NCBI RefSeq assembly: GCF_044005705.1
Contig: NZ_JBIPKE010000012.1
Location: forward strand, 273,842-337,841
DNA: 64,000 nucleotides
Source: Marinoscillum luteum
GTDB taxonomy: Bacteria > Bacteroidota > Bacteroidia > Cytophagales > Cyclobacteriaceae
Reading direction: 5' to 3'
Below are positions 15,426-24,023 of this stretch, piece after piece. Every line of letters begins with the position of its first letter. The first letter of the stretch is position 1. A program made the translations under genes and the position numbers. Below the pieces are notes generated by a model. That model worked only from the letters and a program-made list of their open reading frames with translations, made no database searches and was not told the DNA's origin.

Positions 15426-18400
15426 CTAGTGGTCTGTCATCGGAATTTCAATGATGATTTGACATCCTTCTTCCGGCGCAGTATGGATTTCCATGTTTCC
15501 ATTAAACATCTCTACCCTTCTTCTTATATTATTAAGGCCGATCCCTTCACCGTCATGTTTAGGATTGAATCCCTTTCCATCGTCCTGCAGGATCATTTGT
15601 AGTTTAAACTCGTTGACTTGAAACCAGAAGTCAAGTTTTGTGGCCTGTGAATGCTTAAGAATATTATTCAGTTGCTCTTGTAGAATTCTGTAAATATTCA
15701 GCTTGATTACAGCACTTAACTCCACCTCAGGGCAGATTTGAGTGTCAAAATTAATCTCATACTGATCATTCGTATTAATGCTTTGTAGGAGCTTATGCAT
15801 GGCATCTTCCAGTGGAGTCTCTTCCATGTTGGAGGGAGCCAGACGGTGAGAGAGCTTTCGGATGTCATTGATCGCACTGTCCGTATAGGAGTGGGCTTTG
15901 GCTATACTCTGGTGATCATATCCAGGAATCGACTGAAGATGGTTAAGGTTCATGACGGATGCCACCAATAGCTGAATGATGTTGTCATGAAGTTCCCGTC
16001 CGAGTTCATAACGTTCTTCCTCTTGGGTATTGATAATGGCCTTGGCGATCTTCTGTTCAGCAGTGACTCTTTCTGTAATGTCTCTACACACCCCAATCAT
16101 TGATAGGGGTTCCCCATCTTCATTCTTAGTTACTATTGCGTGAGCTTCGATGTGACGAATGTCACTGTTGGTCCAGACCACTCTGAATTTCTCATTGAAG
16201 TGGCCCGTTTTCATGGCTTCTTTCACCTTGGTTTCAAAGCTGGCCACATCTCTTGGATGTATGCACTTAGTCCAGTCTTCATATTTGTGATCAAAATCAT
16301 CAAAGCCAACCTCATACATGCCAAACATGTATTCGTTCCAGACCATTTTGTTATCTGGGATGTCCCAATCGAAAATGCCCATGTGAGCAGAGGTAGTGGC
16401 TAAAATGAGTCGATTGGAAAGTTCTTGGAGCTCTTTTTCAGCCTTTTTCTGGTCCGTGACATCCTGCATGGCTCCCAGCATCCTCACTGGGATTCCATTG
16501 TCATCGAACATGACATATGATCTGTCCAGGATAGAGCGGTATGAACCATCGGGGTCTTTGAAGCGGTACTCTTCAATAATAGAAGTCTTTCCATGGCGCA
16601 ACGCATCACTCATCGATTTTTTCAGTTTGTCTATATCATCTGGATGCACTCTGGAGAAGAATGATTCATCACTTAGAAAGTCCGTGGTTCTGTTCTTTCC
16701 ATAGAAAGAATAGAGCTGATCATTCCCAATTAATGTGTTGTTTACAATGTCCCAATCCCAGACAGCATCATTTGTGGCTTTGGCTATCAGTTCATAGCGT
16801 TCGTTAGATTTCCGAATAGCTTCTTCGGCTTTTTTGCTCTCTGTGAGATCCAGGAATGAGCCCAGAATTTTGAGTTGCTCGTCGGGTGCAGCCATAAAGG
16901 CGAAACATCTGATCAGAAGCGTTCCGTACTTGTTTGAAGCAATTTCATAGCGAATTTCATCTGTCCAGCCTGTGGCTTTTCTGTTTTGAATTTGTTCTAA
17001 TTTTTCCAGGATTTTCCCTTGATCTTCAGGGTGGATTTTCTCCAGCCATTCGTCAAAAGAGGGGAGGCCATTGGCACGATCGAAACCGAAAAGGAGATAG
17101 TGACTATCGCTCCACCAGGCTTTGTTGCTGGACGGACACCATTCAAACAGTGCATCGTTGGTGGCTTTGGCTATGAGGTCGAAGCGCTCATAGGATTGCT
17201 GCAACTTCAAATCTCTTTTTTTGGATTCTGTAATATCCTGTAGCGTTCCTTCTACACGAATCAATTTTCCGTTTTTATCAAAACTAATACTACTTACGGC
17301 TTGTATGTAGCACACGTCTCTATTACTTGTAATGAATCGGAATTCAGTTTCTCGCCCCATTCCGTCTTTGGCCATGGCTTGTCGGTCTGCCGATACTTTT
17401 TGTCGGTCATCAGGGTGGATCATCATTTTGAAGGTTTCCTCAGGTATAGGGCCATCCGATTTATTCGATCCGCAGATTTTGTACATTTCATCTGACCAGT
17501 AGGTCTCGTTGGTGTCCCAGTTCCATTCCCAGTATCCCAACTTGGCTATTTCCTGAGCAGTAGTGAGTTGTTTGTGAGACTTCTGGAGAGATTTCTCGGC
17601 ATTCACTTTCTCACTAATGTCAATCCCAACACCCATCAGGCATGTTTCATCGTTATACTGTATGGCAATTCCTGTAAAGTAGTAGGGCACTCGTTGACCA
17701 TTTTTCAGCAAAAAGTCTGCTTCCACATTATCCTCACCGGATACGAATACATTCCCAATTTTTTCTGCAAGTAACTCTTGCTGATCCTCTGGGAAAAACT
17801 GGATAGGATGCATCTTGATGATTTCATTACCGGTGTAGCCCGTTACGGATTCGAAATTGCGGTTCCATCTGAGAAATTTTCCTTCTTGATCATACAAGTA
17901 AAACACACCGGGGAGACTATTTATAATGTTGTCAGAGAGCTCTTTTTCGTCGATAATTTTTTTCTCGGAGAGCTTTTGAGCAGTGATGTCCTGTGTAGCT
18001 CCTTTGAGTTTGACCACTTTTCCACCCTCAACCACCGGCTGTCCGATCACCCTTAGCCATTTGTCAGAGTCCAGAAGCTGAACTTCCAGATCATAGGGCT
18101 TCTTGGTTTTGATGGCATCATAAATGGCATTTTGAATCTTCTTTTGTGAGTCTGATGAGTAGAGGTTGATCCAGGACTCTTGATCTGAAGGTATATTCTC
18201 TTTTAGGTTATGTATTTCAAGAAACTCTGGGCTCCATATCCCCTTGGCCGCTGAATTAATTTCAAACTCCCAGGCGCCGATCTTTGCAATGCGACCAACT
18301 TCCCGGAGGATTTGCTCCCCTTCCCGCAGCGCTTTTTCAGCTTCTTTTCTTTCAGTGATGTCTCTAACGATCGCCTGGATGTTTCCATCTTCTGTGAGCT

Positions 18401-20213
18401 TGGAGCTGATTTCTACCTGAAACTTCTCTCCATTCTTTCTCATCGCTACGCGCTCCACCATCCGATGGGTACCTGAGAGCAGGTCTTGCATCATCTCGGG
18501 TAAGTCATCTGCCTCTATCAAATCCAGGATACCGAGTTTCTTTACCTCCTCGGCAGAATATCCCGTCATCCTTAAGCCACTTTGGTTCACGTCGATAATC
18601 CATGCCTTGGTATCAGTAATGAAAATACCATCAGATGCGTGTTCAAATAGAGATCTAAACTTTTGTTCACTCTTTTCTATATTTTTCCGGGCGTCTCGCC
18701 TGGCGGTCACGTCATGCTGCACACCGAAATGTCCTATGATTCTTCCTTCCTCATCATAAAGTACAGTATAATCACCCTCTACCCAGAATTTAGAACCATC
18801 CATTCTCCGCTCATCGGTATCCACTCTCAGTTTACCCTTGTCAAAGAAGTCAATCCAAATCTTTTTGCTGTTTTCCAGGTCGTGCTCGAAAAAATCTCGG
18901 GGAGTTAGGCCAATGAAATCCTCCTTTTGGGCACCATACTGATCCAGCATGGCCTGATTGATGTTGGTGATCCGCTGGTGGTCAAAGACATATTCCATGA
19001 CGGTACCCTTGTCAGTTTGATCATTCCATTCTATTGGCTCCTCCAGCATCATAAAGAAAAATCCGGATAGGGAGTTGTTGAAGAAGAGGTCAAGTTCCTT
19101 CTTGCTTTCTAGCAAGTCATTTTGCACCCTTTTGTTCTCCGTGATGTCTTGGACCAATGACATCACGGAGGTTACTTCTCCTCGTTCGTTTTTTACAGTA
19201 GAGTTATACCAAACACAGTCTATGATCTTGCCGGATTTGGTGTAATTTCGGTTGATGGAGACGTTTCCACTTACTTTTCCGGACATCAAATCAACTGCTA
19301 CTTTGCTGGTTTTTTCCAGGTCCTCTTCATAGATGAGATTGAAAGCAGTGATGTCGTTGCTGAGAATTTCCTCACTTGACCATTCAAAGATCTCCTCACA
19401 CCTGGAGGACCATTGGGTTACTGTTAGCGATTGATCATATTCTACTATACCCAGTGGGCTATTGCTGAGGTGGCCAGCCAGCTGTTCATAAGCACCCTTG
19501 AGCTCTTTCTCAGCAGTTTTGGTCTTGGTGATGTCATTCGCGGTGACCAGGTGATGAGGTGTGCCATTGAGGTCAAAGATTTCTATAGAAAGTAAAAAGG
19601 TAATATAAGATCCCGTTTTGCTTAGTACTCTTCTCTCCAAATCACGAATGCTGTTGCCTTTGGCCAGATGCCTGAGGATCTCTTCTCGGTTTTCCGCATT
19701 TTCTTCTGTCGCAAGTCCAATCTCGAGAGCGGTTTTCCCAATGAGCTCCAGCTTTTCGTAGCCTACGATCTGACAAAGGGATTCATTGATGTCAATGATT
19801 TTATGCTGATCGTCCAAAATAGCCATTCCTATCACGTTGGAGTGAAAGGTTTTATGAAATAAGGAATCTTCAGATAGTTGACCTATCAGATCAGGCATTT
19901 TTATAGCGATCAGGCATCCCACAAAAGTTTCTGTATAGGGTTCACCTTCGTGTGTAAAAGAATACTCACAAGGAACCATTTCTCCTTGTGCAGTGGATAC
20001 GAAGGTTACCCCTTCGCTTTCCTTAGAGATATCCAGCGATGAAGTTCTGAGTATGGTTTGAATTGGAGTGTCACATAATGACTTAAAACCAGTTAACTGA
20101 TGTGCCCTTTCATTGGCTTCAAGGATACTTCCATTGGAGTCAATCAGGAATACGGATAGAATCCCATTTTTTATCAATGGGTGGTTTCCTTTGGATTTGA
20201 CAATATCATGCAT
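15426..20213 (-). CDS. Cytosolic multi-PAS sensor histidine kinase (HisKA_3 type)
   Basis: A 1595-residue sensor kinase with about eleven consecutive PAS/PAC units of 115-150 residues, recognisable by their repeated endings (DITE.K.AE, DVTDQKKAE, DITERVTAE) and helical linkers. No membrane segment or signal peptide is seen, so the sensor is cytosolic. The C-terminus carries a HisKA_3 dimerisation helix with phospho-acceptor His in GRELHDNIIQ (about 1409) and an HATPase_c domain with the DDGKGF and GIGLNNIRRR motifs. This is the NarX/DesK-like branch that partners LuxR-type regulators, but none is adjacent. The start is the ATG at 20213; an in-frame TTG at 20243 is less likely. Confidence 0.92.
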   Translation of the reverse strand: MHDIVKSKGNHPLIKNGILSVFLIDSNGSILEANERAHQLTGFKSLCDTPIQTILRTSSLDISKESEGVTFVSTAQGEMVPCEYSFTHEGEPYTETFVGCLIAIKMPDLIGQLSEDSLFHKTFHSNVIGMAILDDQHKIIDINESLCQIVGYEKLELIGKTALEIGLATEENAENREEILRHLAKGNSIRDLERRVLSKTGSYITFLLSIEIFDLNGTPHHLVTANDITKTKTAEKELKGAYEQLAGHLSNSPLGIVEYDQSLTVTQWSSRCEEIFEWSSEEILSNDITAFNLIYEEDLEKTSKVAVDLMSGKVSGNVSINRNYTKSGKIIDCVWYNSTVKNERGEVTSVMSLVQDITENKRVQNDLLESKKELDLFFNNSLSGFFFMMLEEPIEWNDQTDKGTVMEYVFDHQRITNINQAMLDQYGAQKEDFIGLTPRDFFEHDLENSKKIWIDFFDKGKLRVDTDERRMDGSKFWVEGDYTVLYDEEGRIIGHFGVQHDVTARRDARKNIEKSEQKFRSLFEHASDGIFITDTKAWIIDVNQSGLRMTGYSAEEVKKLGILDLIEADDLPEMMQDLLSGTHRMVERVAMRKNGEKFQVEISSKLTEDGNIQAIVRDITERKEAEKALREGEQILREVGRIAKIGAWEFEINSAAKGIWSPEFLEIHNLKENIPSDQESWINLYSSDSQKKIQNAIYDAIKTKKPYDLEVQLLDSDKWLRVIGQPVVEGGKVVKLKGATQDITAQKLSEKKIIDEKELSDNIINSLPGVFYLYDQEGKFLRWNRNFESVTGYTGNEIIKMHPIQFFPEDQQELLAEKIGNVFVSGEDNVEADFLLKNGQRVPYYFTGIAIQYNDETCLMGVGIDISEKVNAEKSLQKSHKQLTTAQEIAKLGYWEWNWDTNETYWSDEMYKICGSNKSDGPIPEETFKMMIHPDDRQKVSADRQAMAKDGMGRETEFRFITSNRDVCYIQAVSSISFDKNGKLIRVEGTLQDITESKKRDLKLQQSYERFDLIAKATNDALFEWCPSSNKAWWSDSHYLLFGFDRANGLPSFDEWLEKIHPEDQGKILEKLEQIQNRKATGWTDEIRYEIASNKYGTLLIRCFAFMAAPDEQLKILGSFLDLTESKKAEEAIRKSNERYELIAKATNDAVWDWDIVNNTLIGNDQLYSFYGKNRTTDFLSDESFFSRVHPDDIDKLKKSMSDALRHGKTSIIEEYRFKDPDGSYRSILDRSYVMFDDNGIPVRMLGAMQDVTDQKKAEKELQELSNRLILATTSAHMGIFDWDIPDNKMVWNEYMFGMYEVGFDDFDHKYEDWTKCIHPRDVASFETKVKEAMKTGHFNEKFRVVWTNSDIRHIEAHAIVTKNEDGEPLSMIGVCRDITERVTAEQKIAKAIINTQEEERYELGRELHDNIIQLLVASVMNLNHLQSIPGYDHQSIAKAHSYTDSAINDIRKLSHRLAPSNMEETPLEDAMHKLLQSINTNDQYEINFDTQICPEVELSAVIKLNIYRILQEQLNNILKHSQATKLDFWFQVNEFKLQMILQDDGKGFNPKHDGEGIGLNNIRRRVEMFNGNMEIHTAPEEGCQIIIEIPMTDH

Positions 20214-20424
20214 AGGCGCTTGAATTAATCTCAAACAAATCAACCATTAAAAAAGGTCTTACTATTGAAAACTCGTTGAGTGAGGGGATTTGATCGTCAG
20301 AAATGGGTTATTCAAAGGGAGATCATTGCCATTAGTCGTAAGACAGTACTTTATCCAAACCCATCTTTCGACCGTCATTTGATATGATATATTTTCATAT
20401 AACGAATTGGTGATATGAAGGTTC

Positions 20425-20457
20425 TTTTATCCGATCCCTGGCTTATTGTTATCTTTG
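20425..20457 (+). promoter_or_regulatory. Promoter of phhA
   Basis: TTTT (20425-20428), a 21-base spacer and TATCTTTG (20450-20457) fit the Bacteroidota form with one mismatch in the distal box. It gives a leader of about 32 bases before the phhA ATG. The rest of the 281-base gap to the kinase gene shows no further feature that I can support. Confidence 0.55.
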
Positions 20458-20494
20458 CAGGGAACAATAACCCAAAACCCCAAGTTTGTATTGT

Positions 20495-21238
20495 ATGAAA
20501 CAGATTTATGGACATTACACTGACGAGGACTTCCAGGTATGGAAGATTTTATACGAGCGTCAGATCAAGAACCTTCCGGAGGCGGCTTGTGACGCCCACA
20601 TGGAAGGTTTGGAAAAAGTAATTTTCGTGCCTTCAGAAATACCCCATTTTGACGGTACCAATGAAATTTTGGAAAAGCTCACTGGTTGGAGACTCGCTGT
20701 AGTACCGGGTATCGTCCCTGATTACACCTTCTTTGAACTGATGTCTAACAGACGGTTTCCGGCCACCACATGGCTCAGGAAGATGGAAGAGCTGGATTAT
20801 TTGGAGGAGCCTGATATGTTTCATGACGTCTTTGCCCATGTTCCATTGCTTACTAATCAGGCCTTTGTGGACTTCTTGCAGGAGCTGAGTAAGATTGGTC
20901 TTGGCTATGTAGGAAATGACTATGCCATCGAAATCCTCTCCAGAATCTATTGGTTTACAGTGGAGTTTGGTTTGATTCAGGAGCAGCAGGGATTGAGGAT
21001 TTATGGTGCGGGCATATTGTCCTCAGCAGGGGAGACTAAATTTTGCCTGTCGGACAAGCCTCCGAAGCATGATTTTGATGTGCGGACTATCGCACAGACA
21101 GATTACAGGAAGGATGTGTTTCAGGAACAATATTTTGTAATCAAATCCTTTGAGCAATTGTACCAGAGTCTACCGGAGATCAAAGAAGTTTTGGCTGAAA
21201 TGGTGGAGAAAAGAAAGGAAGAAAGTGTGCTTGCTTAG
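20495..21238 (+). CDS. phhA: Phenylalanine-4-hydroxylase
   Basis: A 247-residue pterin-dependent aromatic amino acid hydroxylase converting phenylalanine to tyrosine. The iron ligands are H110 and H115 in FHDVFAHVPLL and E157 in WFTVEFGL; the RRFPATTWLR motif and YGAGILSS are also conserved. It has only the catalytic domain, like other bacterial enzymes, with no ACT regulatory domain. The ATG at 20495 was chosen over an in-frame TTG at 20486. It precedes the his genes but has its own promoter and a hairpin behind it. Confidence 0.94.
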   Translation: MKQIYGHYTDEDFQVWKILYERQIKNLPEAACDAHMEGLEKVIFVPSEIPHFDGTNEILEKLTGWRLAVVPGIVPDYTFFELMSNRRFPATTWLRKMEELDYLEEPDMFHDVFAHVPLLTNQAFVDFLQELSKIGLGYVGNDYAIEILSRIYWFTVEFGLIQEQQGLRIYGAGILSSAGETKFCLSDKPPKHDFDVRTIAQTDYRKDVFQEQYFVIKSFEQLYQSLPEIKEVLAEMVEKRKEESVLA

Positions 21239-21249
21239 CATTTAGGATA

Positions 21250-21257
21250 TAAATTTG
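21250..21257 (+). promoter_or_regulatory. Possible -7 box in front of hisH
   Basis: TAAATTTG fits TAnnTTTG exactly, but no TTTG-like box is found 21 bases upstream. If used, transcription would start at about 21263, just before the hairpin at 21268-21315. Confidence 0.35.
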
Positions 21258-21267
21258 TTTTCATAAA

Positions 21268-21315
21268 AGACCGTCTCAATTGATCATGAAAATCTTTTGG
21301 GACGGTTTCTTTTTG
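21268..21315 (+). terminator. Terminator-like hairpin between phhA and hisH
   Basis: Bases 21268-21279 pair with 21297-21308 (AGACCGTC against GACGGTTT at the core) in a 12-bp stem with two G-U pairs, followed by CTTTTT. It ends phhA, or it acts as a 5'-leader hairpin of hisH, whose ATG is nine bases further on. Confidence 0.65.
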
Positions 21316-21323
21316 TTCATAGC

Positions 21324-21908
21324 ATGAAAGTAGCCATTGTAAAATACAACGCTGGAAACATCCAGTCCTTGACTTTTGCCCTGAACCGGCTGGGGACTAC
21401 TCCGGTGCTGTCTGATGACCCGGAAATACTCCTGACTGCCGATAAGGTAATATTCCCTGGGCAGGGAGAGGCCAGTTCGGCCATGAGGAGCCTGAGGGCA
21501 GCCGGGTTGGATCAGGTACTCAGACAGCTCAAGCAACCCTTTTTGGGTGTATGTCTGGGGATGCAGCTCATGTGTACTTCCTCTGAAGAGAATGATACAC
21601 AAGGATTAGGTATAATACCCGAGAAGGTTCTTCGTTTCGCGGATCCTTCGGTGAAGGTGCCTCATATGGGTTGGAATGACATTACCGACTTGAAGTCACC
21701 TTTGACGCAGGGGATAGATGAGCATAGTTATCTCTATTTTGTGCACAGTTATTACGTGCCACTGAGTGAGTATACCATTGCTACCTGTGCTTATCCACAG
21801 CCTTTTAGCGCTGCACTTCATAAAGATAATTATTATGCCATTCAGCCACACCCCGAAAAGAGCGCTGATGCCGGTATGAAACTATTGGATAACTTTTTGA
21901 AACTATAA
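21324..21908 (+). CDS. hisH: Imidazole glycerol phosphate synthase, glutaminase subunit
   Basis: A 194-residue class I glutamine amidotransferase that feeds ammonia to HisF. The nucleophile is in FLGVCLGMQLM, preceded by FPGQGEASSAM; the His-Glu pair is in IQPHPEKSADAG, and VPHMGWN is the HisF-contact motif. Beginning at 21324 gives MKVAIVKYNAGNIQSL, the normal N-terminus; an in-frame start at 21297 lies within the hairpin region. First gene of hisHAF-IE. Confidence 0.95.
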   Translation: MKVAIVKYNAGNIQSLTFALNRLGTTPVLSDDPEILLTADKVIFPGQGEASSAMRSLRAAGLDQVLRQLKQPFLGVCLGMQLMCTSSEENDTQGLGIIPEKVLRFADPSVKVPHMGWNDITDLKSPLTQGIDEHSYLYFVHSYYVPLSEYTIATCAYPQPFSAALHKDNYYAIQPHPEKSADAGMKLLDNFLKL

Positions 21909-21910
21909 GG

Positions 21911-22624
21911 ATGGAAATTATTCCGGCTATTGACATCATTGACGGGCAGTGTGTCCGCCTTACCAAAGGGGATTATGATCAGGTCACCAGATATTCGGAT
22001 GATCCGGCACAGGTAGCCCGCGATTTTGAACTGGCGGGAATTTCCAGACTTCATGTGGTGGACCTGGATGGAGCCAAAGCCCGGCATGTGGTGAATATTG
22101 ATACCCTTAGAAACATCACTTCGGCCACTGGGCTTTCCGTCGATTTTGGCGGGGGAGTGAAGACCAGGGAAGATCTGGAACTGGTGCTGGCGGCAGGTGC
22201 GAAGCAGGTGACTGCCGGAAGCATTGCGGTGAGTGATAAGGAGGAAGTCAAAAAGTGGATTGAAGAATTTGGCCCTGATAAAATTATTCTTGGAGCGGAT
22301 GTTCTGGATGGAAAGGTAATGGTTTCGGGCTGGCAGGAATCCTCAGGAGAGGAGCTGATGGACTTTCTGAACTATTATGTGCAGTTGGGTATTCAATATG
22401 TCATCTGTACCGATATCAGCAAAGATGGAGTCTTGGCCGGGCCGTCGTTTGAGCTGTATGAAGCCATACAACTGCGATTCCCAACGCTTCACCTGATTGC
22501 CAGTGGGGGTGTTTCCGGAAAGGATGACCTCATAAGATTGAAAAGACAAGGCCTCTATGGTGCTATTGTAGGGAAGGCTTTTTATGAAGGAAGATTAACT
22601 TTGGAAGAATTGACAACCATCTGA
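21911..22624 (+). CDS. hisA: ProFAR isomerase
   Basis: A 237-residue TIM barrel, phosphoribosylformimino-5-aminoimidazole carboxamide ribotide isomerase. The catalytic aspartate is in IIPAIDIIDGQCVRL, the second one in CTDISKDG. GGGVKTREDLE and the SGGVSGKDDL segment bind the phosphates. It starts two bases after hisH and its TGA overlaps the hisF ATG. Confidence 0.95.
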   Translation: MEIIPAIDIIDGQCVRLTKGDYDQVTRYSDDPAQVARDFELAGISRLHVVDLDGAKARHVVNIDTLRNITSATGLSVDFGGGVKTREDLELVLAAGAKQVTAGSIAVSDKEEVKKWIEEFGPDKIILGADVLDGKVMVSGWQESSGEELMDFLNYYVQLGIQYVICTDISKDGVLAGPSFELYEAIQLRFPTLHLIASGGVSGKDDLIRLKRQGLYGAIVGKAFYEGRLTLEELTTI

Positions 22625-23379
22625 TGCTCACAAAAAGAATCATACCTTGCCTCGATATAAAGGACGGACGCACCGTCAAAGGCGTGAACTTTGTAGACCT
22701 GAGGGATGCGGGTGACCCTGTGGAACTGGCAGAAAGATATACACGTGAGGGTGCCGATGAGTTGGTGTTTTTGGATATTTCTGCCACTTTGGAGAAGCGA
22801 AAGACGCTCTTGGAGCTGGTGCGAAAGGTGGCTGAAGCCATTCATATTCCTTTCACCGTAGGAGGTGGGATCAGTTCCGTTGCAGATGTGCGGGCGTTGC
22901 TCAATGAAGGTGCTGATAAGATATCCATCAACTCATCAGCGGTGAGGAACCCAGACCTGATAGATGAACTGGCCGCCGAGTTTGGTAGCCAGTGCATTGT
23001 AGTGGCCATAGATAGTCGCAATGTGGATGGCACTGATTGGGTACATACCCATGGAGGCACCCGGCCTACTGAGCTGGAGACGATCGCCTGGGCAAAGGAA
23101 GTGGCCAGAAGGGGAGCCGGGGAGCTACTACTGACTTCCATGGATCATGACGGTACCAAAGCCGGTTTTGCTGTGGATCTGACCCAGAGGGTGAGCCAGG
23201 CGGTGAACATCCCAGTGATTGCTTCCGGCGGAGGGGGGGACGAGTCCCATTTTGTGGAGATCTTTGGAGCAGGGGAGGCCGATGCTGCTTTGGCGGCCAG
23301 CATTTTTCACTATCAGGAAGTGGAAATCATGCATTTGAAGGACGAATTGATTAAAAATAACCTACCAATAAGAAAGTAA
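22624..23379 (+). CDS. hisF: Imidazole glycerol phosphate synthase, cyclase subunit
   Basis: A 251-residue TIM barrel that uses ammonia from HisH to make imidazole glycerol phosphate and AICAR. Catalytic aspartates are in IIPCLDIKDGRTVKG and in LLTSMDHDGTKAGF. The family motifs TVGGGISS, ISINSSAVRNP and IASGGGG are intact. Both neighbours overlap it by one base, indicating translational coupling. Confidence 0.96.
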   Translation: MLTKRIIPCLDIKDGRTVKGVNFVDLRDAGDPVELAERYTREGADELVFLDISATLEKRKTLLELVRKVAEAIHIPFTVGGGISSVADVRALLNEGADKISINSSAVRNPDLIDELAAEFGSQCIVVAIDSRNVDGTDWVHTHGGTRPTELETIAWAKEVARRGAGELLLTSMDHDGTKAGFAVDLTQRVSQAVNIPVIASGGGGDESHFVEIFGAGEADAALAASIFHYQEVEIMHLKDELIKNNLPIRK

Positions 23380-23978
23380 TGGCATTGGATTTTCAAAAAG
23401 GAGACGGACTCATTCCGGCAGTGATTCAGGATGATCAGACGGGCAAAGTACTGATGCTTGGGTACATGAATGAAGAGGCGCTCGCACAAACCAGACAAAC
23501 CGGACAGGTGACTTTTTTCAGCAGATCCAAAGGACGGTTATGGGTGAAAGGAGAAACTTCCGGAAATTTTCTGGAGGTAAGGGAAATCCTGGAAGACTGT
23601 GACGGAGACACACTGCTGATTAAGGCACTCCCCAAAGGACCAGTCTGCCACACGGGGAGCGACACTTGCTTCGATGAAGTGAACAGTAATCCAATCACTT
23701 TTCTTAATCACTTACGTGACATTATAGAAGACCGGAAGAAAAACCCTTCGGATAAGTCATACACTGCCAGCCTGTTCAAAGAAGGGATCAATAAAGTAGC
23801 GCAGAAAGTTGGAGAAGAAGCAGTAGAAGTTGTGATTGAAGCTAAGGATGATAATGCGGAGCTTTTTCTGAATGAATCAGCAGATTTGCTCTTTCATCTG
23901 ATGGCTTTACTTTCGTATAAGGATTTTTCCTTAGACGATGTGGTGAAAATACTGAAAACAAGGCATCAGGCTTCGTGA
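23379..23978 (+). CDS. hisIE: Bifunctional phosphoribosyl-AMP cyclohydrolase / phosphoribosyl-ATP pyrophosphatase
   Basis: A 199-residue fusion for steps two and three of histidine synthesis. The HisI half (1-105) shows MLGYMNEEAL, the WVKGETSGN motif, and the zinc and catalytic cysteines in the DCDGDTLL and GPVCHTGSDTCF regions. The HisE half (about 110-199) shows KVGEEAVEVVIEAK and the helical DLLFHLMALL segment. It is the last his gene here; hisG, hisD, hisC and hisB are not in the window. Confidence 0.95.
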   Translation: MALDFQKGDGLIPAVIQDDQTGKVLMLGYMNEEALAQTRQTGQVTFFSRSKGRLWVKGETSGNFLEVREILEDCDGDTLLIKALPKGPVCHTGSDTCFDEVNSNPITFLNHLRDIIEDRKKNPSDKSYTASLFKEGINKVAQKVGEEAVEVVIEAKDDNAELFLNESADLLFHLMALLSYKDFSLDDVVKILKTRHQAS

Positions 23979-24023
23979 TTGCTTAATTTTTTCATAGATT
24001 AAGGTCAATCAAGCCGACCTGTA

